This document shows, piece after piece, positions 1 through 11,840 of a DNA stretch of 64,000 nucleotides. Numbering within the stretch: the first letter of the stretch is position 1; the number at the start of each line of letters is the position of its first letter. The stretch covers positions 1,757,001 through 1,821,000 of the forward strand of contig NW_022881614.1 in assembly GCF_003369915.1 (NCBI RefSeq). The letters run 5' to 3'. Source of the stretch: Drosophila miranda. Lineage: Eukaryota > Arthropoda > Insecta > Diptera > Drosophilidae. The translations under genes and the position numbers were made by a program. The notes beneath the pieces were generated by a model that searched no databases, was not told where the DNA came from, and saw only the letters and a list, made by a program, of their open reading frames with translations.

Positions 1-867
1 CTGAAGGTCAAGCCCGGGGAGTCTCCCCTGCTGCTCACAGAGGTCCCGCTCAACCCGCGAGCGAATCGCGAGAAGATGGCGGAGATCGTGTTCGAGAGGT
101 TCGATGTGCCGGCCCTGTACGTGGCCATACAGGCGGTGCTTTCGCTCTACGCCACTGGACGTACCACTGGCCTGGTCCTGGACTCTGGCGACGGTGTCAC
201 CCACACGGTGCCTATCTACGAGGGGTACTCCGTATCGCATGGCTGCATGCGTCTGGATCTGGCTGGCCGGGATCTGAGCGAGTATCTGTGCAAGCTGTTG
301 ACGGAGCGTGGCCGCAATATGACCACCAGTGCCGAGCGGGACATTGTTCGCGAAATAAAGGAGAAGCTCTGCTACGTTTCCCTGGACTACGATCGGGAAT
401 TGATGGAGCAATCCGACAGACTCCAGCAGAATTCGTGCAGTTCCGACGAAGAGGTCTACCAGCTGCCCGACGGCCAGAGGATTAAGCTCGGAAGCGAGCG
501 CTTCCGCTGTCCGGAGGCCCTGTTCCAGCCCAAGCTGCTGGGCCTGCAGATGCTGGGTGTGCACGAGGCCACCAGCAAGTCGATCCTCCAGTGCGACATT
601 GATCTGCGGCGTCATCTATACGACAACATTGTGCTCTCTGGCGGCACCACCATGTTTCCCAATATGGCGGAGCGCATGCATCGGGAGCTAATCCAGATGT
701 CGCCGCCCGGAACCAGCATCAAGATCAAGGCCTGTCCCCACCGACAGTTCGCCGTCTGGATGGGTGGCTCGGTGCTGGCCTCCCTCAGCACCTTCCAAGA
801 CATGTGGATCAACCGGTCGGAGTATGAGGAGGTGGGTGCTAGCATCGTGCATCGCAAGTGCTTCTAA
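1..867 (+). CDS. Divergent actin / actin-related protein, copy 1 (5' end outside window)
   Basis: The reading frame is open from base 1 and ends at 867 with the canonical actin C-terminus HRKCF. It covers roughly the last three quarters of an actin fold. Visible actin signatures are [20 protein letters not shown] (phosphate loop 2 region), [12 protein letters not shown], the adenine/phosphate loop [10 protein letters not shown] and [14 protein letters not shown]. It departs from conventional actin in a region where actin has a conserved aliphatic sequence (here [11 protein letters not shown]) and in a Ser/Asp-rich insert SCSSDEE, so it is an actin paralogue and not a housekeeping actin. No intron is visible. 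It is nearly identical to the second copy at 2631. On D. melanogaster 2R the obvious candidate is the testis-specific, intronless Arp53D, but I cannot prove orthology. The N-terminal quarter is outside the window. Confidence 0.85.
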   Translation: MKVKPGESPLLLTEVPLNPRANREKMAEIVFERFDVPALYVAIQAVLSLYATGRTTGLVLDSGDGVTHTVPIYEGYSVSHGCMRLDLAGRDLSEYLCKLLTERGRNMTTSAERDIVREIKEKLCYVSLDYDRELMEQSDRLQQNSCSSDEEVYQLPDGQRIKLGSERFRCPEALFQPKLLGLQMLGVHEATSKSILQCDIDLRRHLYDNIVLSGGTTMFPNMAERMHRELIQMSPPGTSIKIKACPHRQFAVWMGGSVLASLSTFQDMWINRSEYEEVGASIVHRKCF

Positions 868-1727
868 ATCTCGAAGAATATGGGATATACATATTTAAGA
901 CCCTTTTGTTCGGCTATATTTTATAATAATTGTTTTTTCAAATCCCATAGCTCTGTTCTTTCCCAATTCTCAGTTCACTTATGCACTCTTAAAAGCCTAA
1001 TCATTGCCATTAGCATTTTGATGACAATTCGCGTTGCATTGATTTTAATTAATTGCGAATTTATTAAGCCAAATGACGCATACAAATGTGTGCCGATTGC
1101 CACATCTCGCAGCGTGGCACGCAACAGCAACCTTAACTTCCTTAGAGTGTTCGGTTTCCAGTTTGCAGTTTCCAGTTGACACACATGCAGCGTGCAGCGG
1201 TGACAGAACTTGCAACAAAAGGCAAGCGAAACCATGGTACCCCTAAAGGGTACAACCAAACCAGTCAACAGCGCGTGCTCGAGGTGAAAAAGAAGTATCT
1301 GCAGCTGGTGCTGCTGCTGCCTGACATTAGCCCTTCTAAACGCATCAAAGCCCCATTCCATTCGATCAGAGCTGCGGAAATCTCGCTCGTATTTGAAACG
1401 TATTTGAAGTGTAAAGTTCAATAAACCCCCCAACCCAGAGCCTGATGTTTGCTCCCAATTTATGGGTAAATTAGGGATCAATCGATCTGACAGCTGCTTA
1501 GAAGGGTTCTACCACACCGTAGAGTCTTCGTAGAGAGACAGTGCCACTGCGGTGACTGTCTCTGTTGCTGCTGCTGCTGCCAAGGTTGCGTAAAATTCGT
1601 CACTTCACTTTGCCAGCGGGCGGGATCGCATCGGTTGGATCTTTTTGGAGCGGTAGAGTGGCTACTGGCTGCAATTTTGTAAATTGTTTCCATTTGGTTG
1701 CCTCATGTCTCTTACGTGGATTTATCC
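1..1727 (+). repeat. Tandem duplication unit, left copy
   Basis: Bases 1-1727 align with 2899-4647 through the actin CDS, 3' UTR and about 800 bp of downstream flank, with few substitutions. Copy offset is about 2.9 kb. The left copy begins before the window, so the full unit includes at least the whole gene. Shared flank includes a CTG trinucleotide run (near 1563 and 4478). Confidence 0.9.
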
Positions 1728-2545
1728 ATCACTTCATTTGCCTGCTGCCTGCGTCCTTCTTAAAAACACATAAATAAATTCAAATTCGTGAGGCCATAAA
1801 TTAAAAAGGGACATGAGCACAACATGCCCAATGTGCGGAGAGTAGAGATCGGGAGGGTGAGCACACCATTGACATGCCCCGACCCCGACCCGACCAGCAC
1901 GGGGAGCGTCATGAGCATCATGTATGTACTAGTCTCTATCTGCAGTCTGTAGTCTGCGTTTGTCTCTGGGCCTCGAGGAGCTGTCTCTGGCATGTCTGGC
2001 ACTTCGATGATGTCGCCGAAGTCGCTAATTTCATATGCATGGAATGGAGCGAAACTAAATGCTTCGGCGGTGGTGTGGTGAGATGAGGTGGGGATGTTTA
2101 TGCCAGCCATGGACCATGGATTTCCCTATCATCATCCCATTCCATTTCTCGTGCCGCTTCCAGGAGGCCAAGAAGCTGACTACCTAGGATGCTGCTTTAC
2201 GTTCTGTGTGTTAATATTTAAGCATCGGATCATAGATCCCCACTCTGTAGTCTGAGATTTCGGCAAAAATAAATTGGTAATCATTAGAAATCAGTTATCT
2301 GGAACTTTAACTGCCGCATAAACCACTCTACTGCTATTTTCAAACACTGACGCGCCTGTGTGGCGCCACATTTCAATGATGCTGTGTATGCTGTGAGTTT
2401 TCCATCCAATGCTTTTGCCATTCATTCAACTTTCTATTGACAAACACAATAACCACATAACATGTCTGATTTCTGTGTTCCCTCTCGAATCCAGCTCGAT
2501 CTGACCGACAAAAAAGCACAGAAAATTCTCCAAAAATATCTAAAG
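1728..2545. other. Spacer between actin copies
   Basis: No supported gene. It presumably contains the promoter of the right-hand actin copy. No convincing TATA box could be assigned. Confidence 0.5.
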
Positions 2546-2630
2546 TTTCGTAAGTTCATCCTCTGGCAACCCAACCTTCTTGGCCCACGCACTCACAGTG
2601 GTTCCTGTAGCTCTTGCAGAAGCAGTTCCG

Positions 2631-3908
2631 ATGGCTCATAAGTCGGTCATCATCGACAATGGATCGGGTGTGTGCAAGGCGGGATTCTGCAGCGACAGCA
2701 AGCCAAAGGTGGTATTCCCTTCGGTCGTCGGGCGGCCACGCCACCAGAATGTGTTGGTGGACTGCCGCATCCAGGACGCCGTTGGTGAGGCGGCTATCAA
2801 CAAGCGGGGCATGCTAGCCCTGAAGTATCCCATTGAGCACGGCGTGGTCCCCAATTGGGACGACATGGAGAAGATCTGGAAGCACACGTATGACCTGCTG
2901 AAGGTCAAGCCCGGGGAGTCTCCCCTGCTGCTCACAGAGGCCCCGCTCAACCCGCGAGCGAACCGCGAGAAGATGGCGGAGATCGTGCTCGAGAGGTTCG
3001 ATGTGCCGGCCCTGTACGGCGCCATACAGGCGGTGCTTTCGCTCTACGCCACTGGACGTACCACTGGCCTGGTCCTGGACTCTGGCGACGGTGTCACCCA
3101 CACGGTGCCTATCTACGAGGGGTACTCCGTATCGCATGGCTGCATGCGTCTGGATCTGGCTGTCCGGGATCTGAGCGAGTATCTGTGCAAGCTGTTGACG
3201 GAGCGTGGCCGCAATATGACCACCAGTGCCGAGCGGGACATTGTTCGCGAAATAAAGGAGAAGCTCTGCTACGTTTCCCTGGACTACGATCGGGAATTGA
3301 TGGAGCAATCCGACAGACTCCAGCAGAATTCGTGCAGTTCCGACGAAGAGGTCTACCAGCTGCCCGACGGCCATAGGATTAAGCTCGGAAGCGAGCGCTT
3401 CCGCTGTCCGGAGGCCCTGTTCCAGCCCAAGGTGCTGGGGCTGCAGATGCTGGGTGTGCACGAGGCCACCAGCAAGTCGATCCTCCTCATCTATACGACA
3501 ACATTGTGCTCTCTGGCGGCACCACCATGTTTCCCAATATGGCGGAGCGCATGCACCAGCATCAAGATCAAGGCCTGTCCCCACCGACAGTTCGCCGTCT
3601 GGATGGGTGGCTCGGTGCTGGCCTCCCTCAGCACCTTCCAAGACATGTGGATCAACCGGTCGGAGTATGAGGAGGTGGGTGCTGTTCTTTCCCAATTCTC
3701 AGTTCACTTATGCACTCGTAAAAGCCTAATCATTGCCATTAGCATTTTGATGACAATTCGCGTTGCATTGATTTTAATTAATTGCGAATTTATTAAGCCA
3801 AATGACGCATACAAATGTGTGCCGATTGCCACATCTCGCAGCGTGGCACGCAACAGCAACCTTAACTTCCTTAGAGTGTTCGGTTTCCAGTTTGCAGTTT
3901 CCAGTTGA
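2631..3908 (+). pseudogene. Divergent actin / actin-related protein, copy 2 (damaged tandem duplicate)
   Basis: The start is the ATG at 2631 ([19 protein letters not shown]), which gives the usual actin N-terminus; the frame is open further upstream but without a better ATG. A likely 5' UTR intron (donor CGTAAGT near 2550, acceptor CTCTTGCAG at 2619) precedes it. Relative to copy 1 there are three deletions: 22 bp at 3485/3486, 32 bp at 3555/3556, and 114 bp after 3683 that removes the last codons and stop. The first two sum to 54 bp, so the frame is lost and then regained; the intervening 23 or so residues are nonsense and replace the [10 protein letters not shown] nucleotide-binding loop. 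The frame then runs through former 3' UTR to a stop at 3906-3908, giving a 425-residue ORF. A working actin ATPase is unlikely. It could instead be a neofunctionalised product, which I think less probable. Confidence 0.75.
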
Positions 3909-4647
3909 CACACGTGCAGCGTGCAGCGGTGACAGAACTTGCAACAAAAGGCAAGCGTTTCCAAAAGCGTTTACCTTCAACATAATCATAATCGTCAAAA
4001 GCTGCAGCTCCATCATTCTGCATTCAGCATTCAGCTGCACTTGAGGCGCTTTTGTTGTTGCAGTGCACTGCAATTCACTTGATTTTGATCACTGATCTAC
4101 ACGCCGCAAACGATGCAGCACCAAAAAGGGTACAACCAAACCAGTCAACAGCACGTGCTCGAGGTGAAAAAGAAGTATCTGCAGTATTGGTGCTGCTGCT
4201 GCCTGACATTAGCCCTTCTAAACGCATCAAAGCCCTATTCCATTCGATCAGAGCTGCGGGAATCTCGCTCGTATTTGAAACGTATTTGAAGTGTAAAGTT
4301 CAATAAACCCGCAACCCAGAGCCTGATGTTTGCTCCCAATTTATGGGTAAATTAGGAGCAACCAGGTGTAGGCTGAGGCTGGAGCCTGAGCCTCAATCGA
4401 TCTGACAGCTGCTTAGAAGGGTTCTACCACACCGTAGAGTCTTCGTAGAGAGACAGTGCCACTGCGGTGACTGTCTCTGTTGCTGCTGCTGCTGCTGCCA
4501 AGGTTGCGTAAAATTCGTCACTTCACTTTGCCAGCGGGCGGGATCGCATTGGTTGGATCTTTTTGGAGCGGTGGAGTGGCTACTGGCTGCAATTTTGTAA
4601 ATTGTTTCCATTTGGTTGCCTCATGTCTCTCACGTGGATTTATCCAT
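2899..4647 (+). repeat. Tandem duplication unit, right copy
   Basis: Right copy of the duplication described at 1-1727. It carries the three coding deletions and one replacement in the 3' flank: about 165 bp at 3957-4121 has no counterpart in the left copy, which instead has a short unrelated stretch near 1220-1240. Similarity ends sharply near 4647. Confidence 0.9.
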
Positions 4648-5160
4648 TATCCTTTGGAAGAACCCAAAGAGAAAAACAACATAAATATACTCTTATAGAG
4701 AGTGGATGCTCTGAATACCCTTTCACACATTATAAACATCATGCAGTCTAGAAATTGTAAGTCTAGAAATTCCACCAAATGTAATCCTTGATAATAAAAA
4801 TAAGAGATTTTTGTTGGATCTTTCGATTCTATCATTCCAAACAATGGATTCAAGAATAATCCAATAATAATAGTTTGGTAGATATAGATACCTTTAAAAA
4901 TATAACTTTCTTTTTTGTGTCCTTTTATTTTGCTGTCCTGTAAGCTCCCAGCCCAATCCTGAAACCCCAAGCAAAGGGTATATCAAATTACGCACAATTT
5001 TCACCGCGCAGCCGCCAACAGGGTTGCCAATTCCTTCCCCGAGTCTCAGAGTTTTCCTCCAGTGAATCATAGCCCTAGCCGCCTGGCAGCCCTGGTCCCT
5101 GGTCTGCAGGAGACAACCTGTTTGCCCCTAGCCAGAGTTCATTATCCTTGTGGCCACAGA

Positions 5161-5618
5161 ATGAGTCAGCCGGAGGAAACCACAGCCACTGGCGCCCGCC
5201 TCAGATGGATCTGCATCTGTGGCCTTGCCATCTCTTTGTACTCTCTGTACGTGAAGATGCAGCTGGACCAGGATGCAAACTACGTGGCCATGTGCGATCT
5301 GGCGGAGAAGGTTAGCTGCACAGCCGTCTTCAAGTCAGAGTGAGTGGCATACCCTACTTCCCTTAGAGCTTGAAGACACCCAATGAAACACACTGCTTTC
5401 CTCCCTGTAAGCTATGGACGTGGCTTTGGTTTGACACAGCTGCTGTTTGGATCCACCTCCAACTACTACCTGAATCCCCCGAATGGAACCATAGGTAGTG
5501 TCTTCTATGTGCTACTCTTTGCAAGCTGTAAGTGTGAAGAACTACATCAGTCTGTGCGGATATCTAAAGGATTATCTCTTTCGCAGCCTTCTTCGAGCAG
5601 CAGCAAAAATGCAAATAA
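5161..5618 (+). CDS. VKOR-like protein, short form lacking the CXXC active site
   Basis: Three exons with consensus splice sites: 5161-5339, 5412-5527, 5587-5618 (introns of 72 and 59 bp, phases 2 and 1), encoding 108 residues. Residues 16-33 form a first membrane segment ([18 protein letters not shown]). The luminal loop carries [15 protein letters not shown], which matches the paired loop cysteines of vitamin K epoxide reductase, followed by the family signature YGRGFG and [15 protein letters not shown]. In full-length VKORs (about 160 residues) the protein continues through two more membrane helices to a CXXC redox centre. Here it stops after FFEQQQKCK, next to overlapping AATAAA signals (5614-5623), so the CXXC centre is absent. 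This may be a truncated paralogue or a decayed Vkor copy. If made, it should sit in the ER membrane but could not carry out the complete redox cycle. Confidence 0.7.
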
Positions 5619-5623
5619 ATAAA

Positions 5624-7035
5624 GAGAATCTAGATGCGCTACTACCAAATGAGTTATGTGGGTTGACGGCAACCCGGTGGGAGGTTAAGCTGCCGACGTG
5701 ATCCGACTCCGATCGTCCAATCTTAGGCAAATCGCCCGCTTCTGACCCGCACGTCTGACACGGAGCAGGATGAGCTTGAGGATGGGGATGAGCAGCTGCC
5801 TGCCATGGCCAGGCACGTACCCACTGCTTGGGGCAATTAATTCTGCACGTTCCCATTTGTCGTCGCGACGGTGTCTGAAGCTAAAGCTGAAGGCTGTGTG
5901 TGAATGGCGCTACTTCCCAAGCGGTGGGCGGCTGACTGGGAAAAGTCTATGCAATTAATTTCCCATAAGCTGGGGGAATCTCCTCATGTGGGCCGGAATC
6001 TCCTCTATCAACGGAATCAATGAATGAATCAATGGAGTGGGGGAGTAGAAGGACTTGATATGAATGAATGGGCCAGAGATTCGACTTATCTCTTGGAATC
6101 ACTCTGAATGAATCAATTAAAGCACAATTGGAGTAGAAATTCATTGAGATCTATAGTATTTCCTTCATCTGATCTTTGCCGATCTACCATTCAACGATCT
6201 GTAATCTGTAAGCCATCAAAACGCATTCGGATGTGAGCACTGATCTACAACCAATTGGAGTCGCATTTGGCACGATATTCTTTAATCGCAGTCGTACTCG
6301 TACTCGTACCTTTTTCTATATTTGACAAGGCAAACAAATGCAACAACATGCAACAAATACGGAGCTTGTCACAAACGAAGACGACGACAACAACAACAAC
6401 AACAGCGGCAAGCACACTGAAGATGCAGCAGACGCCGCCGACACATTCACCCAGCGACCGAGTAGACTACTTTGCGCCAACGTAACTCCAGAGTCAGAGA
6501 CTCAGACTTGGAGATGGGCATGGGGGCAGGGGCCTAGGCAGAGGGAGGCAGGGCTCTGCTGTTTGCAAACACAATCACTCGTCTCGAAGATGTGCTGTAC
6601 TGTGCGCCGAAAGAAGGCAAATCAGCTTGGCAACCCGCAACCCAGTTGGAAACGGAATCTCGGGGCTGCCTGCCTTCACGTGCGATCCAAGCCAGAGCAG
6701 ATCAGAGTAGAGCAGAGCAGGGTCATGCCTATGCTTGAGCGTTGATTGATTTTTTGCTGGCGCTGGCGGGGCACTGCCAGCCGGAGACAGCAACAGCGAC
6801 AAGCTCCAAATACAGCTGAGTTTGCGCTGTTTGTAGATGATCGTATGTGGCAGCAGCTGTTCGTGGCTGTGGTTGCCACATGTTGCCACTGGCAGCGCCA
6901 TCGCCACCGCCACTGCAGCACAGATGAGTCTCGTCTCGGCTTCCCCATCAACTCATAACCGAGGGCCCCGTCGCTCTGTTCTCTGTGTGATGTGGTGTGC
7001 GGTTTGTGTGCATCCTCGACTTTCAGTTTTGGGAT
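5624..7035. other. Intergenic region upstream of resilin
   Basis: No supported gene. It contains short simple-sequence stretches (GAATGAATCAAT-type repeats around 6015-6120, GTACTC repeats near 6295, CAA/CAG runs near 6390). The proximal part is the probable resilin regulatory region. Confidence 0.4.
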
Positions 7036-7042
7036 CGTTTCA

Positions 7043-7079
7043 TATAAATACGCGACCCGGCTGCAGTCGGAGATCAGTC
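7043..7079 (+). promoter_or_regulatory. Resilin core promoter (TATA + initiator)
   Basis: TATAAATA at 7043-7050 is followed by an initiator match TCAGTC at 7074-7079, placing +1 at about 7076, 33 bp from the TATA start. The resulting 5' UTR is about 112 nt up to the ATG at 7189. Confidence 0.75.
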
Positions 7080-7188
7080 AGAATTCGGCGCTGCTTCGAG
7101 GCGCTACACAACCAGATCCGCCGATCCACATCCACATACGCATCCAGATTCAGATACAGATCATAGATCTCCTATAGCATCGTGGAAT

Positions 7189-9337
7189 ATGTTCAAGTTA
7201 CTCGGCCTCACGCTGCTCTGCACGGCGGTTCTGGCGCGTCCCGAGCCTCCAGTCAACTCCTACCTCCCGCCGTCCGATAGCTATGGTGCACCGGGGCAGA
7301 GCGGCCCAGGAGCACAGGGTGGAGGCCCAGGCGGTCGTCCAACGGATTCTTACGGGCCTCCTGGATTAGGACAAGGACAAGGACAAGGACAAGGACAGGG
7401 ACAAGCCCAAGGCGGTTTTGGTGGCAAGCCCTCAGACTCTTACGGTGCCCCAGGCGTTGGTGGCAATGGAAACGGCGGCGGACGTCCCTCTAGCAGCTAT
7501 GGTGCTCCTGGCAACGCCAACGGCGGCGGACGTCCCTCCAGCAGCTATGGCGCTCCAGGACAAGGACAAGGCGGTCGTCCTTCCGACTCTTACGGTGCTC
7601 CAGGAGCTTCCGGCAATGGCAACGGCAACGGTGGTAGTCGTCCTTCCAGCAGTTATGGCGCTCCCGGCCAAGGACAAGGAGGTCGTCCTTCCGACTCTTA
7701 TGGTGCTCCTGGAGCTTCCGGCAATGGCAACGCCAACGGTGGTGGTCGTCCTTCGAGCAGCTACGGTGCTCCAGGTGCAGGATCCGGCGGTCACCCATCG
7801 GACTCCTACGGTCCCCCTGCTTCCGGCGCAGGAGCTGGCGGCGGATCCGGCGGCCCTGGAGGCAGTGGCGCCGACTACGACAACGATGTGAGTAGACCGT
7901 AGTAGATTCGGGATGGGTTCTCATCCACACACATCCGTACGGAGCCTGACTTGCGACACTCGACACCTCTCCGCCCCTTCTGCACAGCGCCTTGATGCAC
8001 GCCCTCGCCCTGATATCTTGCTGGTTCTCTTGGTAGTTCTCAATCTCTCTCTCTCTCTGTACCTCTCTCTGCACCGCTTGCTTGCGCCTTCCCCCTACTG
8101 CTCTTGATCTCTTGTCTCTATCTGTCTATTTCTCTCTCTTTCTCCACACGCCCCCCGCTCCACGGTACCGCCCCTCGCTCTGCTATGCTCTGCGCCGCAG
8201 GAGCCGGCTAAGTACGAGTTTAATTACCAGGTCGAGGACGCCCCCAGTGGGCTCTCCTTCGGGCATTCAGAGATGCGCGACGGTGACTTCACCACCGGCC
8301 AGTATAATGTCCTGTTGCCCGATGGAAGGAAGCAAGTAAGCGCCGAGCCGGACGAGACGGCGGCGGGCAACAGGCGATGATCCCTCCCTGCTCCGCTCCC
8401 GCCACTGCTATGTCACTGCTAATCTCTCTCTTCTCTCTGGCTTTCTTTACCCGCAGGTCGTCGAGTACGTGGCGGACCAGCAGGGATATCGGCCACAGAT
8501 CCGCTACGAGGGCGAGGCCAACGATGGGGCGTCAGCGGTCCTGGTGTCCAGAATCTGGGCGCCGATGGCTACTCGAGCGGACGTCCTGGAGGCAATGGCA
8601 ACGGTGGGCGCCCAGGAGGTCAGGAACTAGAACAAAACGGTTACTCTGGCGGACGCTCTGGTGGACAGGATCTAGGAAAGAATGGTTACTCCGGCGGACG
8701 CCCTGGTGGACAGGATCTTGGTCGTGATGGCTATTCCGGTGGGCGCACAGGAGGTCAGGATCTAGGACAGAATGGTTACTCCGGTGGACGTCCTGGTGGT
8801 CAAGACTTGGGCGCCGGTGGCTACTCTGGTGGGCGTCCTGGTGGCCAGGATCTAGGACAGAATGGTTATTCTGGTGGACGCCCAGGTGGTCAAGACTTAG
8901 GCGCCGGTGGCTACTCCGGTGGACGTCCTGGTGGCCAGGATCTGGGACAGAATGGTTACTCCAGCGGTCGACCCGGCGGCAACGGTGGAAATGCTGGCAG
9001 CGACGGCGGCCGGGTGATCATCGCTGGACGTGTCACCGGCCCGGATGGCAGCGATCAGGGACAAGGCTTCTCTGGCGGTCGTCCTGGAGGCAATAGCAAC
9101 GGTGGACGCCAGAGCGGTGGTCAAGATCTAGGTCGCGATGGCTATTTCGGTGGACGTCCTGGCGGTCAAGACTTGGGCGCTGGTGGCTACTCCGGTGGGC
9201 GTCCAGGTGGTCAAGATCTCGGCCAGAATGGTTACTCCAGCGGCAAGCCACAGGGTCAGGGTCAGGGTCAGGGCCGCAATGGCTTCGGTCCCGGCGGCCA
9301 GAACGGCGACAATGACGGCAGTGGCTACAGATACTAA
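7189..9337 (+). CDS. resilin: Pro-resilin (elastic cuticle protein), with apparent 1-nt frameshift in exon 3
   Basis: Three coding exons: 7189-7887, 8201-8335, 8457-9337. Exon 1 encodes a signal peptide (MFKLLGLTLLCTAVLA) and elastic repeats built on PSDSYGAPG / PSSSYGAPG, whose tyrosines form dityrosine crosslinks in rubber-like cuticle. Exon 2 (45 codons, phase 0 at both ends) is the Rebers-Riddiford chitin-binding region (KYEFNYQVEDAPSGLSFGH, RDGDFTTGQYNVLLPDG), so it can be skipped in frame, as in the known short isoform. Exon 3 completes that domain (YVADQQGYRPQIRYEGEAND) and then encodes the second repeat type GGYSGGRPGGQDLG to the terminal GSGYRY and stop. Between EANDG and the repeats the frame shifts by -1 at a four-G run (8526-8529); adding one base would restore VSGPGVQNLGADGYSSG. 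A polyadenylation signal AATAAA lies at 9644-9649. This is a true lesion or an assembly error. Confidence 0.93.
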
Positions 9338-9724
9338 ACGACAGGCAATACTCGTACACGTAGATCGATTCCAGGACACATTAGCTAGAACTTTCATTAC
9401 CTAGTACTTAAGACTTTCTAGAACTATGACCCTCTCCTCTCCTCATTCTTAGCCCAATCTTAAGACTCCATCTCTATCTCTTACTCATCTTTGGGTGTAT
9501 TATGCCTATTCCTTCGATCTACCATCGTCCCCAAGACTCCGATTAGAATAAGTTCATATTGTTGTAGATACAAGTGCAAGAAAATAACCCAACAAAAAAT
9601 AATGAAATGATTAACGAATATTTGATAAATATTTAAGTAATGAAATAAACGATAAATACCTACAAATACAACACACCCTGTCGGGTTTTCATTAGGTCGG
9701 GATTCAATTACCTCTTTCTCTTTT

Positions 9725-9726
<2 letters not shown>

Positions 9727-9770
<44 letters not shown>
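9727..9770. repeat. (CA)n microsatellite
   Basis: About 22 uninterrupted CA dinucleotides just downstream of the resilin polyadenylation signal. Confidence 0.98.
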
Positions 9771-9772
<2 letters not shown>

Positions 9773-11840
9773 TGCCGCATACGATCCTCTCTCAGCGACT
9801 CGTTTTTTGCTCTAGGCACTCTCTCACTAGCCCCTACACAGCAATGGGACCGGCAGTGGACAAGAACAAACGGTAAATCTCAAAGAAGGGCAATAATCTT
9901 GTAGTGAATTCTTGGACAGCAAACAGACAGCAAAATGTCGTGTCGGCATTTGTGGTTCAATTCTTCCCAAACGGATCGACCGACTTATATGAACATCATT
10001 GATATTTTTGTATATTTTGTAAATATGATGCGAATACGTAAGTTGTAAACGAATATGCGAATTAGACGGCTTGTTCAACAAGACAATGAAAATTTTCTGA
10101 CGATAACCTTATATTTCGATGCCTGACCTAAGAGGTAGGATTCAATTTCGAGAGCCTTCTTTCAGTAAGGGCTGATCTTGCGGGCGGCATGCTCAAACGG
10201 ATCGCGCCCGGCTTTCGCTACCAGACTAACTCAAATCCTTAACTGGCTACAACAACAACTATCTAGATCGATGTGGTCGATCATATTTTGCATGGCTTAG
10301 ATGTCACTGCTGTTTTCCAGATTGATCTTACAGGCAATTCCTGCGCCAAAACTCCTATTATGATGATTTGTCTATGCGATCCGTATTTAGTATTTATTTA
10401 TGAATCTGGTGACAAGAGAGAAATATATTCTGGGCCATGCTGTTGTAATTTTGGGTTAATTTTGTAGGATGTTCGGCCAGTAAATAAATGGCAAACCCTT
10501 TAACATTCGCTTAATTGACATTCAAGAAAAGTGACTCCAGCCTGCCGCAGAGTGGCAACAAAGAGATACATCATCTAGTGAACCCGACCCACCCCTTCCA
10601 TAGTATGTGTTCACGTTCGGTTTTCGCCGGACTGGAAACACCAAAGTACCCAAGTTTCCCGAGTTTTCCCAGTTTCCCCTCTTCCCGGCAAGTGCAAAGT
10701 TTGTCATTAGTTATTTGCACTAATTAAGTGCAAAGCTTGTCTTCGGCTCCATTCCCCCACCCGTCCCCGTCACCCTTGACGTGGCTTTCACTTTCGCTGC
10801 TGTCAGTACGTGTCGTGGTTACGAGCCATCCAGCCCATTCCACGGGCCACATTAATGGATTTGCCCAGCCGCACAATGCGGCTCCCAACAATTGTTGGGA
10901 AGGCGACATCGGATTGAATTGCTGCCTCAACACCCCCGCCCTCCCCTTTGAAAGTCCGATTTTCCGGAAAATTTAATAGTCACCTTTTGTGTAAACGGAT
11001 TATTTTGCCAGCTAAAATTCCATTGAACAATGGGTGACATTATGAAAGTGTTGTTGCCCCCCTTTGGGATAATTTAGTTTAATTCATTAGCAACTCATTT
11101 TGTACAGGACATTCTATACGGGGCAGCATTGGGAATATATATTGTACAGAATATATCCTATCGAATTTTCCATCGCCAAAGGCTGACCGTTGTTTATTTA
11201 TTTTATGGATAACCGTTGCAGGTCTTTGCCCAACGACTTCTCCCATGTGTGTGGCCAATCAGGCAGAGTAATTTCCACCCCATATACTTGTCTCGTATCC
11301 ATCCTTTCAACCAATATCCATCCCTCCGTAAAGATCCAGCATCGCTACGCAGTCAGTCGGGGCTTGCTCAAAAATTACCATTTCGTCAGCAGCAATTTTC
11401 CTGCGAATCAAAAGAAACCGCTTGCCCCATCACCCCTGGTAACCAACACCCCCCAGGGAGTGGAAAGGCGATTCATTATGGTAAATGAAAATTAGATTTA
11501 CAAAACACAGCTAGAGAGCTTCGGGCACAGCTTTCACTGAATTTCGAGGAGAGCAAAAGTGAAAATCAATAAATCATTCTGTGGAATGTGCCCTCCGCTC
11601 CAGAGGAGCCAGCTCCGGTTCATCCTTTGAGCGAACTTTGAGAAAACGAGACTCAATTGACTTTCGAATGAATTCGGGGGCACGAAGAGTTCAATAAAGT
11701 GCAACTTGACCCTGCAGCAGGTGCCATCACAGAATCTTTTTCGAGCATGGCTACCTTTTCATCCAAGGACAAAGGAAAACTTTTTAAGGACGAAAGGGAA
11801 AGCTAACCACAGACCGCAAATACAAGTTCAAACAAGTTCA
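9771..11840. other. Intergenic region between resilin and the ISY/DINE-1 array
   Basis: AT-rich sequence with no supported gene. The open frames here are short, low in coding character, and lack promoter or splice context. Confidence 0.4.

Noticed and set aside
2814-3695. 293-codon minus-strand frame over the second actin copy
   Set aside because: Antisense shadow of a codon-biased actin frame. No homology recognised.
6990-7180. Short frames over the resilin promoter and 5' UTR
   Set aside because: They overlap the TATA box and initiator of resilin and end before its ATG; not translated genes.
7432-8074. Long minus-strand and shifted frames over resilin exon 1
   Set aside because: Shadows of the GC-rich resilin repeats; the sense frame has signal peptide, splice sites and known repeats.
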